Part shown: positions 1 to 5,608 of the stretch, in pieces
How positions within the stretch are numbered: the first letter of the stretch is position 1
How the letters are laid out: each line of letters starts with the position of its first letter
Assembly: GCA_036503065.1 (NCBI GenBank)
Contig: DASXXM010000060.1
Location: 1-6,560, forward strand
DNA: 6,560 bases
Direction: 5' to 3'
Source: DATEPR01 sp036503065
Lineage (GTDB): Bacteria > Actinomycetota > Actinomycetes > Mycobacteriales > Pseudonocardiaceae
Made by a program: the position numbers and the translations under genes
Notes under the pieces: model-generated
Databases searched by the model: none
What the model saw: the letters and a program-made list of their open reading frames with translations, nothing else
Told to the model about the DNA's origin: nothing

Positions 1-1
1 G

Positions 2-292
2 GCGGCCAGCGGCAACCTGGACGTGACCCGGCGCAACCCGAGCATGTTCGAGCCGGTGCACGGCAGCGCGCCGGACATCAGCGGCCGCAGGCTGGCCGAC
101 CCGACCGCGGCCGTGCTGTCGGTCGCGCTGCTGCTCGACCACCTCGGCCAGCACGAGGCGGCCCGCCGGATCGAGGCGTCCGTCGCGTTCGACCTGGCAA
201 CGCGGGACCAGGCGTCGCCCGGCACCACCGAGTTGATCGGCGACCGGCTGGCGGCACTCGTGTCGTCCAACGCGTCCCGTTCGACTCTGTAG
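2..292 (+). CDS. leuB: 3-isopropylmalate dehydrogenase, C-terminal part (partial at window start)
   Basis: This is the 3' end of a gene that begins before the window; 96 codons and the TAG stop are present. The product oxidatively decarboxylates 3-isopropylmalate to 2-oxoisocaproate in cytosolic leucine synthesis. In organisms with citramalate synthase it also handles 3-methylmalate, giving 2-oxobutyrate for isoleucine. The reading frame carries the family signature of the isopropylmalate/isocitrate dehydrogenase fold near the NAD-binding face (SMFEPVHGSAPDI, then ADPTAAVLSVALLLDHLG), which distinguishes LeuB well. The last 20 or so residues are poorly conserved, as usual. A strong hairpin 8 nt after the stop suggests that its transcript ends here. 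The next gene is cimA, whose product works in the same pathway. The identification is firm. The start, the metal-binding aspartates and the upstream operon lie outside the window. Confidence 0.95.
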   Translation, partial: AASGNLDVTRRNPSMFEPVHGSAPDISGRRLADPTAAVLSVALLLDHLGQHEAARRIEASVAFDLATRDQASPGTTELIGDRLAALVSSNASRSTL

Positions 293-299
293 TGCCGTT

Positions 300-339
300 T
301 CCCGGATCGTGGCGCGCCCGTCGTGTCCACGATCCGGGA
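300..339 (+). terminator. Hairpin terminator behind leuB
   Basis: A perfect 13-bp inverted repeat (arms 300-312 and 327-339, core cccggatcgtgg / ccacgatccggg) encloses a 14-nt loop. It begins 8 nt after the leuB stop. No T tract follows, which is common for actinobacterial hairpin terminators. Its position, length and perfection support transcription termination or 3'-end stabilisation of the leuB mRNA. That would give cimA its own promoter somewhere between here and position 392. A protein-binding palindrome is a less likely alternative. Confidence 0.75.
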
Positions 340-392
340 CAATCGGCTCGTAAGGTGGACTCGCGCTGTGTTGATATGGCACCATCCACGGC

Positions 393-437
393 ATGGCTCA
401 CCTTGTGGTGATGATTATCGATGAGCGCGCCGAGTAG
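393..437 (+). CDS. cimA leader peptide (branched-chain amino acid sensor)
   Basis: A 14-codon open frame reads MAHLVVMIIDERAE and ends in TAG. It lies upstream of cimA and just before an intrinsic terminator. Residues 4-9 are Leu-Val-Val-Met-Ile-Ile, so five of six consecutive codons call for branched-chain amino acids, the end products affected by the downstream gene. Two of these codons, CTT and ATT, end in T, which is uncommon in the surrounding GC-ending genes and could favour slow decoding. No Shine-Dalgarno is visible before the ATG, so the leader mRNA may be leaderless or weakly initiated. The stop codon lies inside the first leader hairpin, as in classical amino acid attenuators. The peptide itself probably has no function other than positioning the ribosome. 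The frame is seen directly; the sensing role is inferred from composition and position. Confidence 0.82.
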   Translation: MAHLVVMIIDERAE

Positions 438-458
438 CTGACTCCAGCACCGGCGCGC
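425..458 (+). promoter_or_regulatory. First (anti-antiterminator or pause) hairpin of the cimA leader
   Basis: Positions 425-432 (gcgcgccg) pair perfectly with 451-458 (cggcgcgc). Inside the loop a second small stem, 437-440 (gctg) with 445-448 (cagc), has a 4-nt loop. The hairpin begins two codons after the Ile-Ile pair of the leader peptide and includes its stop codon. A ribosome stalled at the Ile codons should therefore cover or disrupt the 5' arm, whereas one that is not translating the leader would leave the hairpin intact. This is the position of the 1:2 hairpin in classical attenuators. The pairing is seen in the sequence; the role is inferred. Confidence 0.6.
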
Positions 459-459
459 C

Positions 460-493
460 GACCTCTCGCATCCTGCGGGGGGTCTTTTTGTTT
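460..493 (+). terminator. Intrinsic terminator (attenuator) in the cimA leader
   Basis: An 11-bp stem pairs 460-470 (gacctctcgca) with 474-484 (tgcggggggtc), with two T-G wobbles and a 3-nt loop. It is followed at once by TTTTTGTTT (485-493). A GC-rich stem with a T run is the full signature of Rho-independent termination and is conspicuous in a genome where T runs are scarce. It lies between the leader peptide and the cimA Shine-Dalgarno, so it would stop transcription before cimA unless prevented. A possible competitor exists: 440-449 (gactccagca), which resembles the terminator's 5' arm, can pair imperfectly with the 3' arm 474-484 and would exclude both the first hairpin and the terminator. 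Termination potential is clear from sequence; the switching partner is less certain. Confidence 0.88.
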
Positions 494-531
494 GCCACCA
501 AGGGTTCCCGCTCACCGAGGAGAGAAGTCCC

Positions 532-2172
532 GTGCCGACGCCGCACTCCCGCACCGCTCCCGCCGACACCCCGCTCGGCGACAGCTTCCACGTCTACGAC
601 ACCACCCTGCGGGACGGCGCCCAGCGCGAGGGCATCACCTACTCGGCCACGGACAAGCTCGCCGTGGCCCGCCTGCTGGACGAGGTCGGCGTCGGCTTCA
701 TCGAGGGCGGCTGGCCGGGGGCGCTGCCCACGGACACCGAGTTCTTCGCCAGGGCGGCGGCCGGCGAGCTGACCCTGCGCCACGCGGCCCTGGTCGCCTT
801 CGGCTCGACCCGGCGGGCGGGGCTCAAGGTCGAGGAGGACCCGCAGGTCAAGGCGCTGCTGGACGCCCAGGCACCGGTGGTCACCCTGGTCGCGAAGTCC
901 GACCGCCGGCACATCGAACGCGCGCTGCGCACGGATGTGGCCCAGGCCTGCGCGATGGTGTTCGACACCGTCCGCCACCTGGTTGCCAACGGCCGCAGGG
1001 TGTTCCTGGACGCGGAGCACTTCTTCGACGGCTACGCCTACGACCCGGACTGCGCCCTGCGGGTGCTGACGTCCGCCGTGGACGGTGGCGCGGACGTGGT
1101 CGTGCTGTGCGACACCAACGGCGGCCAGCTCCCGATGGGTCTCGCCGAGACGGTGGCGGAAGTGGCTGCCCGCACCGGTTTCCGACTCGGCATCCACTGC
1201 CAGGACGACACGTCCTGTGCCGTGGCCAACTCGGTGGCCGCCGTGCGGGCAGGCGCCACCCACGTCCAGTGCACCGCGAACGGCTACGGGGAACGCGCCG
1301 GCAACGCGGACCTGTTCGCGGTGCTGGGAAATCTGGTGACCAAGCTCGACATGCCGGTGCTGCCACCGGGAGCCCTTGCCGAGCTGTCCCGCGTCTCCCA
1401 TGCCGTTGCCGAGATCGCGAACATCGCTCCGAACGCCCACCAGGCATACGTCGGGCAGTCGGCCTTCGCCCACAAGGCGGGCCTGCACGCGAGCGCGATC
1501 AAAGTGGACCCGGAGTTGTACAACCACATCGATCCGGCCGTCGTCGGCAACGACATGCGGGTACTGGTCACCGAAATGGCCGGCCGGGCCAGCATCGAGC
1601 TCAAGGGACGGGAGCTCGGTGTCGACCTGGCCGGCCGACCGGACGCGCTGACCAGCGCGGTCGCGAAGGTGAAGGAGCTGGAGGCGCGCGGCTGGTCGTT
1701 CGAGGCGGCCGACGCGTCGCTGGAACTGTTGCTGCGCAACGTGGTCGACGACACGGACCAGGCAGAGCACGCGCCGTTCGCGTTGGAGAGCTACCGGGTC
1801 ATCCTGGACCATGCCGACGACGGTGACGTGATGTCCGAGGCCACGGTAAAGGTGCGGGTGGCGGGCCAGCGGGTGATCGCCACCGCGGAGGGCAACGGGC
1901 CGGTGCATGCGCTGGACGCCGCGCTGCGACAGGCCCTCGGCCCACACCTGTCCTGGATGGACAGTGTCAGCCTTGCCGACTACAAGGTGCGCATACTGAC
2001 CAATTCGCACGGCACGGACGCGGTGACCCGGGTACTGGTCGAGTCGACCGACGGCGAGCGGGAGTGGACCACGGTCGGCGTGCACGGCAACATCGTCGAG
2101 GCGAGTTGGCTGGCGCTGTGCGACGCGTTGGTACACAAGGCGATGCGGGTTCGTACCACACCGGTCGGGTAG
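532..2172 (+). CDS. cimA: Citramalate synthase
   Basis: This 546-residue protein condenses acetyl-CoA with pyruvate to give (R)-citramalate, the first step of the threonine-independent route to 2-oxobutyrate and isoleucine. The N-terminal catalytic TIM barrel (about residues 19-290) shows DTTLRDGAQ at 23-31 with metal-ligand Asp23, and the NGYGERAGNADL signature near 248-259. A middle region with HQAYVGQSAFAHKAGLHASA follows. The C-terminal LeuA-type regulatory domain (about 395-540) carries GTDAVTRVLVES and VGVHGNIVEASW, typical of allosteric end-product binding. Length and architecture match the citramalate synthase branch rather than LeuA or homocitrate synthase. The GTG start is chosen because GAGGAGAG at 517-524 lies 9 nt upstream of it (from the end of GAGGAG). 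One oddity is that the usual His-X-His metal motif reads His222-Cys-Gln224. Expression is probably controlled by the attenuator at 393-493. The lipoprotein gene follows after 9 nt. Confidence 0.93.
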   Translation: MPTPHSRTAPADTPLGDSFHVYDTTLRDGAQREGITYSATDKLAVARLLDEVGVGFIEGGWPGALPTDTEFFARAAAGELTLRHAALVAFGSTRRAGLKVEEDPQVKALLDAQAPVVTLVAKSDRRHIERALRTDVAQACAMVFDTVRHLVANGRRVFLDAEHFFDGYAYDPDCALRVLTSAVDGGADVVVLCDTNGGQLPMGLAETVAEVAARTGFRLGIHCQDDTSCAVANSVAAVRAGATHVQCTANGYGERAGNADLFAVLGNLVTKLDMPVLPPGALAELSRVSHAVAEIANIAPNAHQAYVGQSAFAHKAGLHASAIKVDPELYNHIDPAVVGNDMRVLVTEMAGRASIELKGRELGVDLAGRPDALTSAVAKVKELEARGWSFEAADASLELLLRNVVDDTDQAEHAPFALESYRVILDHADDGDVMSEATVKVRVAGQRVIATAEGNGPVHALDAALRQALGPHLSWMDSVSLADYKVRILTNSHGTDAVTRVLVESTDGEREWTTVGVHGNIVEASWLALCDALVHKAMRVRTTPVG

Positions 2173-2182
2173 CCTTGCGGGA
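2170..2182 (+). promoter_or_regulatory. Candidate -10 box for a leaderless lipoprotein mRNA
   Basis: TAGCCT (2170-2175) fits the actinobacterial -10 pattern TANNNT and is followed by 6 nt and then the ATG. This places the hexamer at -12 to -7 if transcription starts at the A of the start codon. The TAG is also the cimA stop codon. No good -35 box and no Shine-Dalgarno is seen, which suits a leaderless start. The assignment rests on spacing and a short motif only, so it is tentative. Confidence 0.4.
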
Positions 2183-2547
2183 TGGGGGCGAACCTGCGAT
2201 ACGTGGTAGGCGCGGCAGTCGGCATGGTGCTCCTGGCCGGCTGCTCGTCCAGCACCGACCCGATCAGTTCGTCCAAGACCGTGATCTGCGGGAAGGCGCT
2301 GGCCGTCGTGGTCGGATCCGAGGTCGGTGACGACGCCCAGCGCCGCCTCCAGCAGGCCAAACAGGCCGCGACCGCACTCAAAGCGCTGGCCGACCAGACC
2401 CAGGACGCCTCCCTGGCGACCGCGCTGCGCAACGCCGCCTCGACCGCGGGAGACGCGACGACGCACGACTGGAGCCCCACCCAACTGAAGGCGTGGGTTA
2501 CCCAGGAACAGGCCAGGTTCAACGCACTGCGCAAGGCGTGCGGCTAG
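2182..2547 (+). CDS. Small secreted lipoprotein of unknown function
   Basis: The 121-residue product begins with a lipoprotein signal peptide: a short basic start (Arg6), a hydrophobic stretch at 7-18, and the lipobox Leu-Ala-Gly-Cys with Cys21 as the lipidated residue. It should be exported, lipidated, and anchored on the outer face of the cytoplasmic membrane. The mature part starts with a Ser/Thr-rich linker. It continues as an Ala/Gln/Lys-rich, probably helical domain (about 50-120), with possible coiled-coil character around RRLQQAKQAATALKALADQ. Apart from the lipidated Cys21 there are only two cysteines, Cys36 and Cys120, near the two ends of the mature domain. They could form a disulfide that ties the helical bundle together. 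I recognise no family. The start is set by the signal peptide and lies 9 nt after the cimA stop. Cotranscription with cimA is possible, but a leaderless promoter is also plausible. Confidence 0.82.
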   Translation: MGANLRYVVGAAVGMVLLAGCSSSTDPISSSKTVICGKALAVVVGSEVGDDAQRRLQQAKQAATALKALADQTQDASLATALRNAASTAGDATTHDWSPTQLKAWVTQEQARFNALRKACG

Positions 2548-2590
2548 ATATTCGAATGCCGTCCGACACGGCTCGGTGAATCATCCCGGT

Positions 2591-3556
2591 ATGACGAACA
2601 TCCTGGGCATCGGCGGCAATCGGCTGGTCTGGGCGGACCTGCCCGAGCAGGTCCGCACCGGGATCGAGGGCGTGCTCGGCGCGTCGGTGGTCGAGACCAC
2701 CAGCGAACCGGGTGGGTTCTCGCCCGGTCTGGCGGCGCGGGTCGTCCTGGCGGACGGCCGCCGAATGTTCGTCAAGGCCGTCAATTCCGCGCGCAATGTC
2801 GAGTCGGTTGCGCTGCTGTCGAACGAGGCCCGAATTCTGACCGAGCTGGCCGATGTCGACCTGCGGCCACCGGTCGTGGTGCCCGCCTTGCGCGGGCAGT
2901 ACGTCCACGGTGACTGGATCGCCCTGTTGATCACCGAGGTCGACGGCCGCACGCCGACGATCCCCTGGCGGAGCGCGGAACTGGACCGTGTCGTCGACGC
3001 GGTGCAGACGCTCGGCGAGTGCCTCACCCCGACGCCACTGGCCGCTGTCTCGATCACCGATGCCTGTGCCACGATCATGAACCAGTGGCGCACCCTGGTC
3101 GCCACCGAAGAAATCCCCACCGGTCTGCCACCCTGGGCGGCGGCCAACCTCAACCGGCTGGCCGAACTGGAGGCGGACTGGCCGGCCGCGGCGGCCGGAA
3201 ACACGTTGCTGCACCTCGATCTGCGCGCGGACAACCTGCTGTTGGCCCAGGACCAGGTCTTCGTGGTCGACTGGCCGCATGCCTGTGTCGGCGCCGCCTG
3301 GGTGGACCTGCTGGTGATGCTGCCCAGCGTGATCATGCAGGGCGGCGACCCGGATCGCTGCTGGCGTCGCTACCCGGCCGGTTGCGACGTCGACGCCGAT
3401 CGGGTGAACTCGTTCCTGGCCGCGCTGGCCGGTTTCCTTGCCGTGAGCGCGTTGCGGCCGCCGCCACCGGGGTTGCCCCGGTTGCGGGACTTCCAGCGGG
3501 CGCAGGGCGACGCGGCGCTGTCCTGGCTGCGCGAGCGCCTGACCCGGCCGCACTAG
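2591..3556 (+). CDS. APH-family (aminoglycoside/choline kinase-like) phosphotransferase
   Basis: This predicted cytosolic enzyme has the protein-kinase-like fold of the APH/choline kinase superfamily and would transfer phosphate from ATP to a small-molecule hydroxyl; the substrate is unknown. Counting from the ATG at 2591 (321 residues), the nucleotide loop GGFSPGLAARV lies near 41-51 and the ATP-binding lysine in MFVKAV is Lys62. The catalytic loop LHLDLRADN gives His208, Asp210 and Asn215, and the metal-binding aspartate of VVDW is Asp227. All key residues are present, so it should be active. Many members of this family in actinobacteria have no link to drug resistance, so a resistance role should not be assumed. 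A GTG at 2576 in the same frame is an alternative start adding five residues; neither start has a Shine-Dalgarno. It follows the lipoprotein gene by 43 nt and precedes the hydrolase by 9 nt. Confidence 0.85.
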   Translation: MTNILGIGGNRLVWADLPEQVRTGIEGVLGASVVETTSEPGGFSPGLAARVVLADGRRMFVKAVNSARNVESVALLSNEARILTELADVDLRPPVVVPALRGQYVHGDWIALLITEVDGRTPTIPWRSAELDRVVDAVQTLGECLTPTPLAAVSITDACATIMNQWRTLVATEEIPTGLPPWAAANLNRLAELEADWPAAAAGNTLLHLDLRADNLLLAQDQVFVVDWPHACVGAAWVDLLVMLPSVIMQGGDPDRCWRRYPAGCDVDADRVNSFLAALAGFLAVSALRPPPPGLPRLRDFQRAQGDAALSWLRERLTRPH

Positions 3557-3566
3557 GATGATCGGG
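3554..3566 (+). promoter_or_regulatory. Candidate -10 box for a leaderless hydrolase mRNA
   Basis: TAGGAT (3554-3559) matches TANNNT and is separated by 6 nt from the GTG start at 3566. This is the same geometry as at 2170-2182, with the hexamer at -12 to -7 relative to the start codon. The TAG is the stop of the phosphotransferase gene. No Shine-Dalgarno precedes the GTG. The call is tentative and rests on spacing. Confidence 0.4.
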
Positions 3567-4345
3567 TGCGCATTGCCCGAATCGCTCAGCCGGATGGGTT
3601 CGCCTTCGTCGCCATCGACGGTGCTGGGACCGACCCGGCCGGCCTGCATGCCGTGGAGATCGCCGGGAACCAGGTCGCCGAACCGGAGTTCACCGGCCGC
3701 CGGTGGCCGCTGGCCGACGTGCGGCTGCTCGCGCCGATCCTGCCATCCAAGGTGGTCGGCGTCGGCAGGAACTACGCCGACCACGCCAGGGAGATGGGCG
3801 GCGACGCCCCGGCCGACCCGGTGATCTTCCTGAAGCCGTCCACCGCGATCATCGGGCCCAACGTGCCGATCGAGCTGCCACCCGGTTCGAACCGGGTGGA
3901 CTTCGAGGGCGAACTGGCGGTGGTCGTCGGCGCGGTGTGCCGTGACGTGCCGGCCGCGAGGGCCAACAGCGTCATCCTCGGCTACACCGTGGCCAACGAC
4001 GTGACCGCCCGCGACCAGCAGGCCGCGGACGGTCAGTGGACGCGGGCCAAGGGCTACGACACGTTCTGCCCGCTCGGCCCGTGGATCGAGACCGCCATCG
4101 ACGCCTCGGACGTGCGGCTGCGCACCGTGCTGGACGGCGAGGTCCGGCAGGACTCCCGCACATCCCTGCTGCTGCACGACATCGGCGAACTGATCGAGTG
4201 GATCACCCGTGTGATGACCCTGCGGCCAGGTGACCTGATCCTCACCGGCACACCGGCCGGCGTCGGCCCGATGACAGCCGGTCAGACCGTGTCGGTGACC
4301 ATCGACGGCATCGGCACGTTGGCCAATCCGGTCGTCAACCGCTGA
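3566..4345 (+). CDS. Fumarylacetoacetate hydrolase-family protein
   Basis: This 259-residue protein carries the FAH-fold catalytic domain, whose members are Mg2+- or Mn2+-dependent hydrolases, decarboxylases or isomerases of 2-oxoacid and enol substrates. A short N-terminal domain (1-58) precedes the core, which begins at SKVVGVGRNYADHA (61-74). The metal triad is visible as Glu114 and Glu116 in DFEGELAVVVG and Asp145 in VANDVTARD. Further conserved elements are AKGYDTFCPLGP (161-172), and LILTGTPAGVG near 224-234. Size and motifs match the actinobacterial paralogue often annotated as 2-hydroxyhepta-2,4-diene-1,7-dioate isomerase; the true substrate (for example oxaloacetate or acylpyruvate) cannot be read from sequence. 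From general knowledge, a homologue (Rv2993c) sits beside the glutamyl-tRNA synthetase gene and near leuB in Mycobacterium tuberculosis, so this neighbourhood looks conserved. The 3' end overlaps the opposing monooxygenase gene. Confidence 0.9.
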   Translation: MRIARIAQPDGFAFVAIDGAGTDPAGLHAVEIAGNQVAEPEFTGRRWPLADVRLLAPILPSKVVGVGRNYADHAREMGGDAPADPVIFLKPSTAIIGPNVPIELPPGSNRVDFEGELAVVVGAVCRDVPAARANSVILGYTVANDVTARDQQAADGQWTRAKGYDTFCPLGPWIETAIDASDVRLRTVLDGEVRQDSRTSLLLHDIGELIEWITRVMTLRPGDLILTGTPAGVGPMTAGQTVSVTIDGIGTLANPVVNR

Positions 4346-5567
4346 CGCGCCTTGCGAACGCGGGGGCGCGTTCCGGCCGGATGCCGATGCCGATCAGGTA
4401 GGCCGGCAGGACCGCCAGCCCGGGCAGCCGGCGCATCAACACGATCGGCGCCTTCGGCATGGCGCCGCGCGTGCCGTCGACCACCGGTGTGAACAGCGAG
4501 TCGTGCAGGCGCCGTTGCAGTCCCTGGATCAACGCGGTCTGGAACCGGCGCCTGCGCCGCACCTTCGCAAGGTCCGCGGCCCGAACCCGGTGCTGGCGCA
4601 GCGGCTGGGCCAGCAGGCGTGCCGCGGCGACGGCGTCCTGGATCGCCAGATTGATGCCGACACCGCCGGCCGGTGACATGGCATGTGCCGCGTCACCGAT
4701 GCACAACAGGCCGTCGACGTGCCAGCGGCGCAGCGTGTTGAGCCGGACGTCCAGGAACTTCACGTCGTCCATGTCCCGGACCGTGTCCACCTCGTCGGCG
4801 AATTCCGGGAACAGTCCGGCGATCCTGGCCCGGAACCGCTCGATGCCCGCCGCGCGCAGTGTCGCGTCCGTGCCCTTTCGGGCCAGCAGCGCGATCTGGT
4901 AGTACTCGGTGCGGTTGATCGCCAGGCCGAACTGCCGGTCGTTGATGCGGGCGTTCAGGCCAGGACCGTTGTCGTCGTGCCTGCGAGGCAGCCGGAACCA
5001 CCACGTGTCGATCGGACACGGATACTCGTGCGGCACAAGGCCTGCGGCCCGGCGCAACACCGACCAGCGGCCGTCCGCGGCCACGGTCAGGTCGGCGCGC
5101 AACTCGCCGGGACCGTCCGGCCCCCGGTACGTCACGCCGACGACCCGGCCGTCCTCGACCACGGTTCCGGTGGCCTCGGTGTTCATCCGGAGCCGGAACG
5201 TGGGCTCGGCCTTGCCGGCCTCGGCCAACAGGTCCAGCAGATCCCATTGCGGCACCATCGCGATGTACTTGTGGCGGCCGGGCAGTCGGCGGAAGTCGCT
5301 CATGGCGACCGAACCGCCGTCCGGGGTCGGGAACTCGATGCGGTCGACGCGGCTCACCGGCAGGCGCGCGAACCGCTCGCCGAGGCCGAGATCGTCCAGC
5401 AGGCGCAGCGTGCTCGGGTGCACCGTGTCGCCGCGGAAGTCACGCAGGAAATCGCCGTGCTTCTCCAGCACGGTCACGTCGACACCGGCCCTGGCCAGCA
5501 GCAGCCCGAGCACCATGCCGGCCGGCCCGCCGCCGGCCACCACACATGTGGTCTGTTCGGTGGTCAT
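4335..5567 (-). CDS. FAD-dependent monooxygenase (group A, PheA/TetX-like)
   Basis: This 410-residue flavoprotein probably hydroxylates an aromatic or polyketide-like substrate using NAD(P)H and O2; the substrate is unknown. The N-terminal Rossmann motif is VVAGGGPAG (9-17), with the ribose-binding acidic residue in VTVLEKHG. The segment DFRGDTVHPSTLRLLDDLGL follows at about 43-62. The DG motif is AADG (163-166) and the GD motif is CIGDAAHAMSPAGGVGINLAIQDA (289-312), which closes over the FAD pyrophosphate. All the class hallmarks are intact. It lacks the extra C-terminal thioredoxin-like domain of many phenol and rifampicin hydroxylases. A basic cluster KVRRRRRF occurs near 335-342. The ATG is supported by AGGAG (minus strand, 5580-5576) 8 nt upstream. 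It runs opposite to its neighbours and has its own candidate operator, consistent with inducible detoxification or catabolism, though no regulator gene is in the window. Confidence 0.9.
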   Translation of the reverse strand: MTTEQTTCVVAGGGPAGMVLGLLLARAGVDVTVLEKHGDFLRDFRGDTVHPSTLRLLDDLGLGERFARLPVSRVDRIEFPTPDGGSVAMSDFRRLPGRHKYIAMVPQWDLLDLLAEAGKAEPTFRLRMNTEATGTVVEDGRVVGVTYRGPDGPGELRADLTVAADGRWSVLRRAAGLVPHEYPCPIDTWWFRLPRRHDDNGPGLNARINDRQFGLAINRTEYYQIALLARKGTDATLRAAGIERFRARIAGLFPEFADEVDTVRDMDDVKFLDVRLNTLRRWHVDGLLCIGDAAHAMSPAGGVGINLAIQDAVAAARLLAQPLRQHRVRAADLAKVRRRRRFQTALIQGLQRRLHDSLFTPVVDGTRGAMPKAPIVLMRRLPGLAVLPAYLIGIGIRPERAPAFARRVSG

Positions 5568-5584
5568 CTCCCCAGCTCCTCTTT

Positions 5585-5600
5585 TTCAACGGTAGTTGAA
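5585..5600. promoter_or_regulatory. Inverted-repeat candidate operator upstream of the monooxygenase
   Basis: TTCAAC-GGTA-GTTGAA is a perfect 6-bp inverted repeat with a 4-bp spacer. It lies between the monooxygenase Shine-Dalgarno and a minus-strand TTGACA box. It is AT-rich against a GC-rich background. Its size and symmetry suit a dimeric TetR- or MarR-type repressor. On the minus strand it would fall at or just after the predicted transcription start, where a bound protein could block transcription. The cognate regulator is not in this window. A small RNA hairpin over the 5' leader is an alternative reading. Confidence 0.6.
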
Positions 5601-5608
5601 TATCGCCC

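Noticed and set aside
351..356. TAAGGT as the -10 box of the cimA leader promoter
   Set aside because: It fits TANNNT and would give a 5' end near 363, but no -35 box lies at suitable distance, and another AT-rich segment (ttgatat, 371-377) is an equal candidate. The promoter of the leader cannot be fixed from sequence.
340..531. A T-box or metabolite riboswitch upstream of cimA
   Set aside because: No T-box sequence or specifier-type architecture is seen. The leader ORF with regulatory codons plus a terminator explains the region more simply.
415..2484. A 689-codon open frame on the minus strand, opposite cimA and the lipoprotein gene
   Set aside because: It lies antisense to a gene with unmistakable family motifs. 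The translation is dominated by Arg, Gly, Val and His without domain signatures, as expected when a GC-rich gene is read in an opposite frame.
2558..2572. Small hairpin gccgt-N5-acggc between the lipoprotein and phosphotransferase genes, considered as a terminator
   Set aside because: Only five base pairs and no T tract; stems of this size are expected by chance in GC-rich DNA.
2519..4177. A 552-codon minus-strand frame opposite the phosphotransferase and hydrolase genes
   Set aside because: Same reason: both plus-strand genes have intact catalytic motifs, and the antisense product has low-complexity composition and no recognisable domain.
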